DNA of 64,000 nucleotides from contig NZ_JAJOMB010000018.1 in the NCBI RefSeq assembly GCF_021129305.1, positions 143,318 through 207,317 of the forward strand, read 5' to 3'. Position numbers and translations under genes: made by a program. This document shows, piece by piece, positions 34,977 to 43,886 of the stretch. Origin of the DNA: Kineosporia babensis. Lineage in GTDB: Bacteria > Actinomycetota > Actinomycetes > Actinomycetales > Kineosporiaceae. The notes beneath the pieces are model-generated. The model was not told the origin of the DNA. It did not search any database and saw only the letters and a list, made by a program, of their open reading frames with translations. The number at the start of each line of letters is the position of its first letter. Positions within the stretch are counted from its first letter, which is position 1.

Positions 34977-35733
34977 AACCCTTGACACGTACCGGCCCTG
35001 GAGATCGCCGAACACCTCCGCGAGGCTGCATCCCGAGCCGACCAGCTCTCGGCTCTGGCGCCCGAGGATCTCCTACAGGGCTACCAGCGGCCCCGACTGG
35101 TGGGCGACGACGGCTGAGCAGCCAAGTCAGACGCGCGGGAGCGCATGGAGGAAGCGGCAGCGTCCGTACGGCTCATGCCGGGCAGCGCAGCCGCCTCCGC
35201 GCTGCCTGGGACCGCGACGGCACGCCGTCACTACTACAGCGGCCTGCTGTACTGCCGATGACCTGATGTTTTGTCGTTCGCCGCCGACACGGCGCGTGGT
35301 TCCAAGAGCGAGGCATTTGCTTCCATCATCACGCCGGTGAGCAGGAGGACCGCTACCGGTGGCCGTTGATGAGCGGTGGGGTGCCAGTGACAACCTCGTC
35401 GTCGGAGTGCTTGACGTGCCTTTCGGGTGGGCATCGGGAGTGATTGTTGGGCTGGACGTGACCACGGTGGGCTGGATGCATGACCGGCACTTCCTCACAC
35501 CGGGACGGCCTCGCCCACGTCTGGTCGGCCTTGTGCGAAGACTGTTGCGCTCCTGGGATCTCACTCGGATGACCACAACGGCCACGCCTGCGGCGGTTCC
35601 ACAGGCGTGGCCAAGGTTGCACACCGCATCGCGGAGTAGACGGGAGAGAACGCGGAACACTCTTGAAGCCAGCAGGCGGGGAAAGGAATCGCTTTCAGGT
35701 GCGTGATGCTGCTCCGCCTACGAGGCGCGGGAG
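34977..35733. other. Gene-poor stretch with gene fragments
   Basis: At 34998-35117 a plus-strand frame without start reads ALEIAEHLREAASRADQLS and ends LVGDDG and TGA, the look of a real C-terminus whose front was lost at the IS3 end. At 35321-35402 an 82-bp segment recurs at 39177-39258. The frame from 35359 (ASDNLVVGVLDVPFGW) resembles part of the HAF-repeat gene at 39477 (VDVLDVPSGWG) and may be a decayed piece of a sister copy. Nothing else in this interval looks like a gene. Confidence 0.5.
35321..35402 (+). repeat. 82-bp direct repeat, copy A (copy B at 39177-39258)
   Basis: Both copies begin TTCCATCATCACGCCGGTGA and contain ACCGCTACCGGTGGCCGTTG; I count about 10 differences in 82 bases. 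Copy B lies just upstream of the HAF-repeat gene and copy A just upstream of a fragment resembling that gene, so the repeat probably reflects duplication of the upstream region together with the gene. Confidence 0.75.
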
Positions 35734-37011
35734 CTATCGGCAACTACCCCCGTCTGTAAAGGTGAGCGCCTTCAGCGCGCCGAGAGGTAACTCGTGGGCG
35801 GGAGCGTTGACTGTTCGCAGGCGATCCGGGCCGAAGGCTTTCCGATAGTCGTCGATCAAGTCCGGCGAGGCCACAAGGTCCTCTTCGTTGACTATCAGAC
35901 ATGCTTGGGCCTCAATGGATTCAGGGAGATTGTCGTCCCAGAACTGAGTTCCTGTGCACGGTCCTAACTGATCGGCGAAGGATCGGGCGATGGCGTCTCC
36001 TTCGGCCAACCCGTCAATTTCACCGTAGGCCTGGCACATCTCAGAACGGAAGCCGACATTGCTCGGCAAGGCTGGTCCATCGTCGATCACGCGAGCGAAG
36101 CTGAGAGCTGTTCGCTCGATCGTCGATTCAGTCTTCAGTGCACCATCTTTGAGAAGCTCGGTAATCACCGGTGTGTACTTAGCGGGATCGACGGTGGCGG
36201 CCAGCAGGAACAGACGAACCTGCCCCAAGGTAACCTTCGACTTACGAAAGTTGCCTTCTCCGGCGACCTCAGCCAGGAAGTCGTTCACGCTCGGACAGTC
36301 GTCTGCCGGGGTGCACTCTTCCTCTCGGACTTGGGTCACCAGCTTCGTGACAGATCGCGAGCGTGCTGTAACGACATCTGCTGACGAGGTGCCAGGTGAC
36401 GGTGCTGGAGCCATGACGATCAAGGTGTCGTCGGATCGAAGTCCGGCCCACAGCGGAAGTGTGCGTGGAGCCCCGAACGAGAAAGCAACGACCGCCGAGA
36501 TGGGTTGCCCTACAGCTTTTTCAATATTCTGTGCGAGCTGGCCGCGGCCGGCGGCCTCTAGTTTCGAGACGATGTCCGGGCACTGGACAGGTAGGTCCGT
36601 GCGTGATCCGAGCGATAGTTCGGCGAGTTCGGGACGGCAGCGCGTGCTCCAGGGGTCGTACGTCCAGGGCTCGAGAAGGACAACCGCTGCCCGTTCCGAG
36701 AGTGACGCCGGCAGCGCCGCTCGTAGGGCGAGAGATTCACGTCCTGTAGCGCCCGGTCCGCCCGCATCAAGAACGACCAGGCCGTCCGGCCCCGGTTCAC
36801 CGACCATAGCGATCCACTGACCGGAGTCGAGGCGCAAGCATTCGAGACTATTGTCTTCCTGGCACACTCGCGGCAGTGCATCTTCGCCTTGTCCGTCAGG
36901 ACTGGCCGATCCGGTTGTGCTGCTCGTGGCGGGTCCGCAAGCACTCAGTGCAACGAGGCCGAGCAGGGCGGCCACGACGGAGGTAACCGTCTTAGTTAGG
37001 GTGCGGGACAC
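35734..37011 (-). CDS. Lipoprotein with TAP-like alpha/beta-hydrolase fold
   Basis: 425 residues from the GTG at 37011. The signal ends in the lipobox LVALSAC, so the protein is membrane-anchored outside the cell. LVVLDAGGPGATG and VVLLEPWTYDPW correspond to the oxyanion and DPRG segments of TAP/SlpD hydrolases, and VVAFSFGAPRTLPLW sits at the nucleophile elbow, but with Phe-Ser-Phe instead of the usual GxSYG. It is either a divergent enzyme or a catalytically altered relative. The gene starts one base after the stop of the secreted protein at 37013, so the pair forms an operon. Frames and codon use are normal. Confidence 0.72.
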   Translation of the reverse strand: MSRTLTKTVTSVVAALLGLVALSACGPATSSTTGSASPDGQGEDALPRVCQEDNSLECLRLDSGQWIAMVGEPGPDGLVVLDAGGPGATGRESLALRAALPASLSERAAVVLLEPWTYDPWSTRCRPELAELSLGSRTDLPVQCPDIVSKLEAAGRGQLAQNIEKAVGQPISAVVAFSFGAPRTLPLWAGLRSDDTLIVMAPAPSPGTSSADVVTARSRSVTKLVTQVREEECTPADDCPSVNDFLAEVAGEGNFRKSKVTLGQVRLFLLAATVDPAKYTPVITELLKDGALKTESTIERTALSFARVIDDGPALPSNVGFRSEMCQAYGEIDGLAEGDAIARSFADQLGPCTGTQFWDDNLPESIEAQACLIVNEEDLVASPDLIDDYRKAFGPDRLRTVNAPAHELPLGALKALTFTDGGSCR

Positions 37012-37012
37012 G

Positions 37013-38035
37013 TCAGCAGGTCCGGTTGCCGTTGGTGTGCTCGCACGTCTGTGACGGGCCTCCCGGACCCCAGGCGGCGGGAACGGCGTACTTGCGGAAG
37101 GTGACCCGCTGCTGGTCGTTGAAGTAGGGAACCTCGCCCTGCTTGGTCGAGAACGACGCAATGTATCCGGTGCCGATGTTTCCTGCCTGAAGCACGAACG
37201 ATCCCTGATCCATCTCGATCCGCATCTCGCCCGGGACACTCGAGTTCCTCGAGACATCGTTGGAAGCGCAGTCCCGGAAAGACATCTCCACCCCTGCGCC
37301 GCCTGCCCCCAGGCTGATCGTCATAGGGGACTCGTTGCAGTCGCCCTTGAAATCGGCGGCCGGCTGCGAGTTCGCCTCCCAGGTGCGAAGCTTGCTGTAG
37401 GTGCTCTGTGTCGGGTAGTTGCGGATGTACAGATTCGACACGCGCGGGTTCGGCCAGTTCTTCACCGCATACGGCTCTCCGTTGGCTTCCCGAGCATAGG
37501 CCCAGTAGTCCTTCTGCTTGTCCTTTTCGTCCTTACGCTTGGCCTTTTCCCACGTGAAGATCGCGTCGCCTACGCCCTTGACGACGATCCGATAGGAGCC
37601 ACCGGCGACGGTGGCATACTCGGCTGATCCGGAACTGGGGGCCTGCGCGTCGATAGTGCCGGGGTTCAGGTCCGCTGCCACCTCGACCGTGGCGTCGTCG
37701 CCGCTCTCGGCGATCACGATCTCCTTGACATCGAGGTCGACTGGGCCGGCGATGAACGCCGGGCCGAGATCGACAACCTCAACTTCGGCGCGGGTGTAGG
37801 TGTTTCCGTGATCGACAGCAGCGTCCTCGAGAAACTGGGCCTCGATCCGACGCTCGGCTGAGGTGTCCGGTGTGCTCGCGGCTTTCGCCTTGGCCCGGTC
37901 ATAGTCCTCCGCGCTGATGACGGTCTCCGCAGGCACAGCCTCGGCGGCCGCAGAGGTCGGCGCCATCGGCACCAGGACCAGCGAGGCCAGACCCACCCCG
38001 ATTGCCAGGGTGCCCCGGCCAAAACTTGCGCGCAT
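37013..38035 (-). CDS. Secreted protein of unknown function, operon partner of the lipoprotein
   Basis: 340 residues with a typical signal peptide (RGTLAIGVGLASLVLVPMA, then TSAAAEA as cleavage region). The mature part is hydrophilic with a Lys-rich stretch (KAKRKDEKDKQKDYW) near 165 and four or more Cys toward the end (DCNESP, RDCASN, QTCEHTNGNRTC), suggesting disulphides outside the cell. No family recognised. The 5' third plus the upstream region recurs in diverged form at 62175-62745, where the rest of the gene is missing. Confidence 0.72.
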   Translation of the reverse strand: MRASFGRGTLAIGVGLASLVLVPMAPTSAAAEAVPAETVISAEDYDRAKAKAASTPDTSAERRIEAQFLEDAAVDHGNTYTRAEVEVVDLGPAFIAGPVDLDVKEIVIAESGDDATVEVAADLNPGTIDAQAPSSGSAEYATVAGGSYRIVVKGVGDAIFTWEKAKRKDEKDKQKDYWAYAREANGEPYAVKNWPNPRVSNLYIRNYPTQSTYSKLRTWEANSQPAADFKGDCNESPMTISLGAGGAGVEMSFRDCASNDVSRNSSVPGEMRIEMDQGSFVLQAGNIGTGYIASFSTKQGEVPYFNDQQRVTFRKYAVPAAWGPGGPSQTCEHTNGNRTC

Positions 38036-38401
38036 CGTGTCACCTTCGGTAGTTGCTGTGGCTCAGGCATTTTCGTTGCCTGAAGTCACTAGGGAACTCC
38101 TAGTCGATCTTGCGGGCTCACATTGGCACACAGCGGGCATGCAGGTGATCCTCAGGCTCGGCGGTTCATTCGACCGGGCCCGTAGTGGCTACGCAGAGTA
38201 TCCGAGCGCGACCGCTCTGAGCGCTGCTGAGTCTGCCGCGCGACCCGTCCGCGCCCGGTCACACTGGTACCGAAAGCAACTGGAGAAGGGATCTGGGACT
38301 TGACTATCCGTTGCACGGCTGCATTCCATCGGATCTATCATCGCTGCTGACGAGCCGACCTTTGCCCTGGACCCTTCGGTGCAGGCGGGTGTCATCGGGT
38401 C

Positions 38402-38445
38402 ACCGCCAGGAATCCCGGTCCTGAAGGACCGGGATTCCTGGCGGT
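38402..38445. terminator. Perfect 20-bp stem hairpin in a gene-free interval
   Basis: ACCGCCAGGAATCCCGGTCC (38402-38421) pairs without mismatch with 38426-38445 around the tetraloop TGAA. The interval 38036-38483 between the secreted-protein promoter and the SUKH remnant has no gene; this hairpin is its main feature. It could terminate transcription from either side, or be part of a lost element, as 20 perfect pairs exceed what a terminator needs. Confidence 0.6.
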
Positions 38446-38483
38446 CACGCCATCGGGGTTGGCTGTTTGCCAGTTGAGCGCAT

Positions 38484-38612
38484 CGTGGCCCGGTCTGGGA
38501 TGATGCCCGCGGAGTCGATGTCCTACTGAAACAGCAGCCCAAGGGCGACAGTTTCGGCCGCTGGTACCTGACCTGGCTGGAGCGCGCCGAGGACGAGGTG
38601 CGCAGCGCCTGA
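38484..38612 (+). pseudogene. SUKH-family 3' remnant (repeat copy B, extends to 38667)
   Basis: The plus strand reads DARGVDVLLKQQPKGDSFGRWYLTWLERAEDEVRSA and a stop (quoted here only to show the match to the SUKH tail at 22080-22208), in shorter terms the last 42 codons or so of a SUKH protein with the Gln codon that is TAG in the other copy. Everything upstream of 38484 is unrelated. The adjoining minus-strand gene is complete. Confidence 0.78.
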
Positions 38613-38620
38613 GTCCGCCC

Positions 38621-39124
38621 CTATCGGCGAAGGCGACGGAAAAGATCCCTCTCCAGAGGATCGACCGGTAGCCCTTCGCTCGACTCGACCAAGTCCTGAA
38701 CCCCTCGGAGCAGCCTTTCGCCGTTGAGGTCCCTGGTCCGCTCTATCTCGACGTGAGGCTTCACCCCGGACCACACCCAGGCCATCCGCTGGTGCAGCAA
38801 CTGAACGAAGCGCCGGTCGCTCAGGATCCCAAGAGCCGTCAGCAGAGCCACCTTTTGGTAGAAGTAGAGAACCCGGTAGAAGCGCTCGCGGACTTCTTCT
38901 GGGAGCCCGGCGACGCCCAGTTCCGGCGAGTAGGTTCGAGGTAGTTCCTCGGCCAGGAACCGGTGGTCGTCATGAAACTGACTGGACCGGAAGTCGTCCA
39001 GCAGGTCGGACACGATGCCCAAATGATGAGCTGCGCGTTCACTGCTGAGCTGTTTGAAGGCCAGCCAGACCGTGATCGCGAGTGCGAGCAAAGAGATCCC
39101 TACGGCGATGATTTCAGCATCCAC
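38621..39124 (-). CDS. DUF4760-like single-TM protein
   Basis: 167 residues from the ATG at 39124 (GAAGAAGG upstream). One N-terminal membrane helix (IIAVGISLLALAITVWLAF) is followed by a helical cytoplasmic domain (SSERAAHHLGIVSDLLDDF; RERFYRVLYFYQKVALLTAL) of the kind annotated as DUF4760. Function unknown; such proteins are often found beside immunity or mobile genes. It is convergent with the SUKH remnant with only 8 bp between the stops. The same 3' end occurs as a remnant at 22217-22262. Confidence 0.68.
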   Translation of the reverse strand: MDAEIIAVGISLLALAITVWLAFKQLSSERAAHHLGIVSDLLDDFRSSQFHDDHRFLAEELPRTYSPELGVAGLPEEVRERFYRVLYFYQKVALLTALGILSDRRFVQLLHQRMAWVWSGVKPHVEIERTRDLNGERLLRGVQDLVESSEGLPVDPLERDLFRRLRR

Positions 39125-39176
39125 CCCGCACCTTCTTCATACTTGGTGCCGATACCCGGTCCGGACGATCTCTGGG

Positions 39177-39258
39177 TTCCATCATCACGCCGGTGAGCAG
39201 GCTGACCGCTACCGGTGGCCGTTGATGCCCGATGAGGCACCAGCGACAACCTTGTCAA
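39177..39258 (+). repeat. 82-bp direct repeat, copy B
   Basis: Partner of 35321-35402 (about 88% identical). It occupies part of the 350-bp interval ahead of the HAF-repeat gene. No gene is seen in 39125-39476. An A+T-rich stretch at 39360-39420 is the likely promoter region of the next gene. Confidence 0.75.
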
Positions 39259-39476
39259 GTCTCGCTGAAGAAGACCGGCCCAGGCCGGCGTGGCCGTCGT
39301 GTCACCGGCGTCCGGCGCGTCCTGTGGTTCCTGCTGGCCCCCGTTCCGTCGACCACTGGTCTAAAAGCTTCAAAATGTGACAAAAGCCGCATTGCATTAG
39401 TTGGGACCTGGAATCCCTTTAGGGTGACATGACCCCGGCCGGGCTTCGAGTCGCCACCGATTCTTGGGGAGCAGCA

Positions 39477-40430
39477 ATGCGTTTTGCGTTTCGTCGGCAC
39501 CGAATCCGGGTCGTAAGGGCAGCTGTCGGCGTCAGTCTGGTTGTTGTCTCCATGGCAGTCACCCCGGCTGTGGCCGCTGATGGCCAGGTTTCTCTTTCCC
39601 GTGCTGCCACCGCCTGCACCTATGCGCCGCACTGGCTGCCGGTGCCCGACGGCTTCAACGACGTTCGGGCCTATGACTCGCGTAACGGGGTGACCGTCGG
39701 CAGCGGTATGGGAGGCGACGGTCGTGAGCACGCGCTGCGCTGGGAGAACGGCGTCGTCGACGTGCTCGACGTGCCTTCCGGATGGGGGAGCGCCAGCCAG
39801 GTGAACAAGCACGGGGTGATTCTCGGATACGACGATCTCGGCCCGGTGGTGTGGAAGAACGGGGAGCCGATTCGCCTGGAGCTGCCCGAGGGGGCGCAGC
39901 AGTCCGTCGTCGCAGGACTCAGCGACTCCGGAATTGTTGCGGCTACTGCGACGATCGAGGAACGACGCCACGGCCTGCTGTGGTCGATCGAGAACCCGGA
40001 GCAGGCGATCGACCTCGGCCACGGTGCTGGCGATCTCGATCTGAGTGGCGTCAGTCCGGCAGGACTGATGGTTGGAGAGGCCCGCGAAACTGCTGAGGGC
40101 GCCGTCCGGCGTGCCGTGAGCGGTACGCCGACAACCGGCTTCGCACCGTTGGCCGGGCTTGACCCCGAGTTTGCCTCCAGTGCGGATCAGGCGGCTGGCC
40201 GGTACATCGTGGGCCACGGGACACCGGCCGGTGCGTGGCAGGACAGCCCGGTGCTGTGGAAGAACGGCGTGGCCTCGGTGCTGGCTGAACTAGACAGTGC
40301 GCGCGACGTGAACAGTCGTGGCGAGGTTGTCGGCAGCATGGTCGAGGACGGCACCGCGACAAGTTGTCAACGGTCTCCCAAAACTGGCTCTGGCGCACTT
40401 TATGTGATGGTTTGCGGCGCGGCGCGCTGA
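39477..40430 (+). CDS. Secreted HAF-repeat protein, C-terminus interrupted by ISL3 elements
   Basis: 318 residues from the ATG at 39477 (GGGGAG upstream). The signal peptide (VVRAAVGVSLVVVSMAVTPAVAA) leads into repeats of about 45 residues built around HALRWENG, PVVWKNG, HGLLWSIEN and PVLWKNG, each followed by a GVVVG-like strand, as in extracellular HAF-repeat beta-propellers. The native frame ends at about 40362, where the IS begins, and the last 22 codons are IS sequence. Joining the flanks at the shared GCGACAA restores a frame of 12 further codons to a TGA at 43916. Confidence 0.7.
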   Translation: MRFAFRRHRIRVVRAAVGVSLVVVSMAVTPAVAADGQVSLSRAATACTYAPHWLPVPDGFNDVRAYDSRNGVTVGSGMGGDGREHALRWENGVVDVLDVPSGWGSASQVNKHGVILGYDDLGPVVWKNGEPIRLELPEGAQQSVVAGLSDSGIVAATATIEERRHGLLWSIENPEQAIDLGHGAGDLDLSGVSPAGLMVGEARETAEGAVRRAVSGTPTTGFAPLAGLDPEFASSADQAAGRYIVGHGTPAGAWQDSPVLWKNGVASVLAELDSARDVNSRGEVVGSMVEDGTATSCQRSPKTGSGALYVMVCGAAR

Positions 40431-40500
40431 CCTCGGGCGTCAGGCTCATCATGATCAAGAGTGTGATCTTGATGAGTCACTTCTTCCCCACCTGACTCAG

Positions 40501-42099
40501 TTGCGCCTAGCTGTAACCAGTTCCGCCAGCTCGAGCGTGACCCTACAAGCCGAAAGCCGCACTTGCGAGGCCATCTGTCATCGCTGCGGAGCCAGTTCAG
40601 CCCGCGTCCACGGCCGTTACCGGCGGACGCTGATGGATGCCCCGATGTCCGGCCGGACCGTGACCATCAGGCTGCAGGTGCGCCGATTCCGCTGTGAGAA
40701 CGTTGCCTGTCCGCAGGCCACGTTCAGCGAGCAGATCCCCGAGGTGACTCACCGCCACGCGCGTCGAACCGTCCTGGCCGGAGCCATGCTGGCTCAGATC
40801 GCCCTGGTCCTGGCCGGTCGAGCAGGCGCCCGCCTCGCCGGCGGTCTCGGGCTGCCCGTCGAGCGAGACACTCTGGTCCGCATCGTTCGACGACTGCCCG
40901 ACCCCAAGCTGCCCGAAAAAGGTTTACACATATTGGGAGTAGACGATTTCGCGCTGCGCCGGGGGCACAACTACGGAACCGTCCTGATCGACCTCGACAC
41001 GCGGCGCCCCCTCGACCTCCTCGCCGGCCGAGACTCCGAAACGCTCGTCACCTGGCTGCGCGAACACGGCAATGACGTTCAGGTCGTCTGCCGCGACCGG
41101 GCCGGTGCCTATGCGCAGGCCACGCGGGACGCAATCCCCGACGCAGTCCAGGTGGCCGACCGGTGGCACCTTTGGCATAACCTCGCTGGTCACGTCGAGA
41201 ATGCGGTCAAGCGGCTGCGCAGTTCTTGGAAAAACATCTCCGTAGAACAACTTCCACATACGCACGGGGCTGAGGAGCCGAAGGCCAACCCAACGGATCC
41301 GGCTGAGAAGACCATGCCCAATGTCGTCGAAACCGGCCCCGTGACTGGCCTCGATGCACGCCATCAAGAACGGTGGCACACCGTCCACGATCTTCTCGAT
41401 CAGAAGCTGCCGCTCCGGGAGATCATGCGGCGCACCGCCCTGTCCCGGGGCACGGTCAGGGCGTTCGCGCGAGCTGCCCGGCCCGAGGATCTGTATCGCG
41501 GTCACCGAGCCGGCCGCGGACGAGAGCTCGACCAGCACCGTGAGTTCCTCCTCCAGCAATGGACTTCGGGCATCACGAACGCCGCCGTTCTCCTGCGCCT
41601 GCTGCGGGCACGAGGCTACCGAGGGCAAGGCAGCGCGCTGCGTAAGTATCTCCAGCCCTGGCGCATCGAGACACCATCCACCAGGCCTGCCCGCAAACCT
41701 TTGACCGTGCACGAGCTGACCCGACAGCTGTGCACCCGCCCCGAAGACCTCGGCGCTGACGAAAAGATGAGCTTGAAGCACCTCCTGGAGAACTGCCTAC
41801 CATTGGCTCAACTGGCCCAGCACGTCAGCGCCTTCGCCGAGATGATGACCAGACGAACCGGCAACCGCGATCTGCACACCTGGCTCGCGCAGGTGAACGC
41901 CACCACCGATCAACCCGAGCTGAAGTCCTTCGCCCGCGGCCTGCTCACCGACTACGACGCCGTGCGCGCCGGACTGTCCCTGCCCTACTCCAGCGGACCA
42001 GTCGAAGGCCACAACACCCGCATCAAGATGATCAAGCGCAAGCTCTACGGACGCGCGAACCTCGACCTGCTCCGCAAAATGGTCCTGCTAGCACCATGA
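40501..42099 (+). CDS. ISL3-family transposase, copy 1
   Basis: 532 residues from the TTG at 40501. The N-terminus has a zinc-binding pattern (CEAICHRCG, then RCENVACPQATF), followed by an HTH, and the DDE_Tnp_ISL3 core with GVDDFALRRGHNYGT, CRDRAGAYAQATRDAIPDA, VADRWHLWHNL and, near the end, PYSSGPVEGHNTRIKMIKR. All characteristic blocks are present, so the enzyme looks functional. It differs from copy 2 by scattered substitutions, most of them between residues 240 and 290. Confidence 0.93.
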   Translation: MRLAVTSSASSSVTLQAESRTCEAICHRCGASSARVHGRYRRTLMDAPMSGRTVTIRLQVRRFRCENVACPQATFSEQIPEVTHRHARRTVLAGAMLAQIALVLAGRAGARLAGGLGLPVERDTLVRIVRRLPDPKLPEKGLHILGVDDFALRRGHNYGTVLIDLDTRRPLDLLAGRDSETLVTWLREHGNDVQVVCRDRAGAYAQATRDAIPDAVQVADRWHLWHNLAGHVENAVKRLRSSWKNISVEQLPHTHGAEEPKANPTDPAEKTMPNVVETGPVTGLDARHQERWHTVHDLLDQKLPLREIMRRTALSRGTVRAFARAARPEDLYRGHRAGRGRELDQHREFLLQQWTSGITNAAVLLRLLRARGYRGQGSALRKYLQPWRIETPSTRPARKPLTVHELTRQLCTRPEDLGADEKMSLKHLLENCLPLAQLAQHVSAFAEMMTRRTGNRDLHTWLAQVNATTDQPELKSFARGLLTDYDAVRAGLSLPYSSGPVEGHNTRIKMIKRKLYGRANLDLLRKMVLLAP

Positions 42100-42243
42100 T
42101 CACCAAACGTGCGCCAGAGCCCTTTTCAGGATCTGGCGCACTTTATGTGACGGTTTGCAGCGTGGCGCGCTGACCTCAGGCGTTGTATTGAGCATGATCA
42201 AGAGTGTGATCTCAATGAGTCACTTCTTCCCCACCTGACTCAG

Positions 42244-43842
42244 TTGCGCCTAGCTGTAACCAGTTCCGCCAGCTCGAGCGTGACCCTACAAGCCGAAAGC
42301 CGCACTTGCGAGGCCATCTGTCATCGCTGCGGAGCCAGTTCAGCCCGCGTCCACGGCCGTTACCGGCGGACACTGATGGATGCCCCGATGTCCGGCCGGA
42401 CCGTGACCATCAGGCTGCAGGTGCGCCGATTCCGCTGCGAGAACGTCGCCTGTCCGCAGGCCACGTTCAGCGAGCAGATCCCCGAAGTGACTCACCGCCA
42501 CGCGCGCCGAACCGTCCTGGCCGGAACCATGCTGGCCCAGATCGCCCTGGTCCTGGCCGGCCGAGCAGGGGCCCGCCTCGCCAGCGGCCTCGGGCTGCCC
42601 GTCGAGCGGGACACGCTGGTGCGCATCGTTCGACGGCTGCCCGACCCGGCTCTGCCCGAAAAGGGTTTACGCATCTTGGGAGTAGACGACTTCGCGCTGC
42701 GCCGAGGGCACAACTACGGCACTGTCCTGATCGACCTCGACACGCGTCGCCCGCTCGATCTTCTCGCCGGCCGGGACTCTGAGACGCTCACCACCTGGTT
42801 ACGCGAACACGGCAACGACGTTCAGGTGGTCTGTCGCGACCGTGCTGGTGCATTTGCCCAGGCCACGCGGGATGCGATCCCCGATGCAGTACAGGTGGCT
42901 GACCGGTGGCACCTTTGGCACAACCTCGCCGGTCACGTCGAGAAGGCAGTCAAACGGCTGCGCAGTTCCTGGAAAAACATTTCAGAAGAACACGTTCCAA
43001 ATGATCAGGGCGTTGACGAGCCCGAGGCATGCCCAACAGGGCCCGGCGAGCCACCAACGCTCAAGGTCGTCGAAGCAGGCCCCGTGACCGGTCTCGATGC
43101 GCGCCATCACGACCGGTGGCACGTCGTGCATGACCTGCTGGAACAGAAGCTCTCGATTCGGGAGATCATGCGTCGCACCGCCCTGTCCCGGGGCACGGTC
43201 AGGGCGTTCGCGCGAGCTGCCCGGCCCGAGGATCTGTATCGCGGTCACCGAGCCGGCGGTGGACGAGAACTCGACCAGCACCGTGAGTTCCTCCTCCAGC
43301 AATGGACTTCGGGCATCACGAATGCCACCGTTCTCCTGGGCCAGCTCCGCGCGCGAGGCTACCGAGGGCAAGGCAGTGCCCTGCGCAAGTATCTCCAGCC
43401 CTGGCGCATCGAGACACCGTCCGCCAGGCCGGCCCGCAAACCATTGACCGTGCGCGAGCTGACTCGGCAGCTGTGCACTCGCCCCGAAGACCTCGGCGCC
43501 GACGAAAAGGTCGTCCTGAATTATCTCTTGGAGAACTGCCTACCGCTGGCCCAACTGGCCCAGCACGTCAGCGGCTTCGCCGAGATGATGACCAGACGCA
43601 CCGGCGACCGCGATCTGAACGCCTGGCTCGCGAAGGTGAACGCGGCCACCGATCAGCCCGAACTGAAGTCCTTCGCCCGTGGCCTGCTCACCGACTACGA
43701 CGCCGTGCGCGCAGGACTGTCTCTGCCCTACTCCAGCGGACCGGTCGAAGGTCACAACACCCGCATCAAGATGATCAAGCGCAAGCTCTACGGACGAGCC
43801 AACCTCGACCTGCTCCGCAAAATGGTCCTGTTAGCACCATGA
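42244..43842 (+). CDS. ISL3-family transposase, copy 2
   Basis: 532 residues, same length and start as copy 1, with the same catalytic blocks (GVDDFALRRGHNYGT, DRWHLWHNL, SSGPVEGHNTRIKMIKR). The two proteins are about 90% identical by eye. The divergence shows that the tandem did not arise by a very recent duplication, or that two related elements met here. Confidence 0.93.
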   Translation: MRLAVTSSASSSVTLQAESRTCEAICHRCGASSARVHGRYRRTLMDAPMSGRTVTIRLQVRRFRCENVACPQATFSEQIPEVTHRHARRTVLAGTMLAQIALVLAGRAGARLASGLGLPVERDTLVRIVRRLPDPALPEKGLRILGVDDFALRRGHNYGTVLIDLDTRRPLDLLAGRDSETLTTWLREHGNDVQVVCRDRAGAFAQATRDAIPDAVQVADRWHLWHNLAGHVEKAVKRLRSSWKNISEEHVPNDQGVDEPEACPTGPGEPPTLKVVEAGPVTGLDARHHDRWHVVHDLLEQKLSIREIMRRTALSRGTVRAFARAARPEDLYRGHRAGGGRELDQHREFLLQQWTSGITNATVLLGQLRARGYRGQGSALRKYLQPWRIETPSARPARKPLTVRELTRQLCTRPEDLGADEKVVLNYLLENCLPLAQLAQHVSGFAEMMTRRTGDRDLNAWLAKVNAATDQPELKSFARGLLTDYDAVRAGLSLPYSSGPVEGHNTRIKMIKRKLYGRANLDLLRKMVLLAP

Positions 43843-43886
43843 TCACCAAACGTGCGCCAGAGCCACTTTTCAGGAAGCTGCGACAA

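Larger units (their letters stand above)
40363..43879 (+). mobile_element. Two ISL3-family elements in tandem
   Basis: Two copies of a 1736-bp unit (40386-42121 and 42129-43864) lie head to tail. Each unit starts GG(C/A)TCTGGCGCAC and ends with the inverse GTGCGCCAGAGCC. At the outer borders a further 22 bp on each side are weakly inverted (TTGTC...AAAACT against TTGTC...AAAAGT), while at the junction only CTTTTCA is left. GCGACAA at 40356-40362 and 43880-43886 is a likely target duplication. Each copy carries a full transposase gene. Confidence 0.78.
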
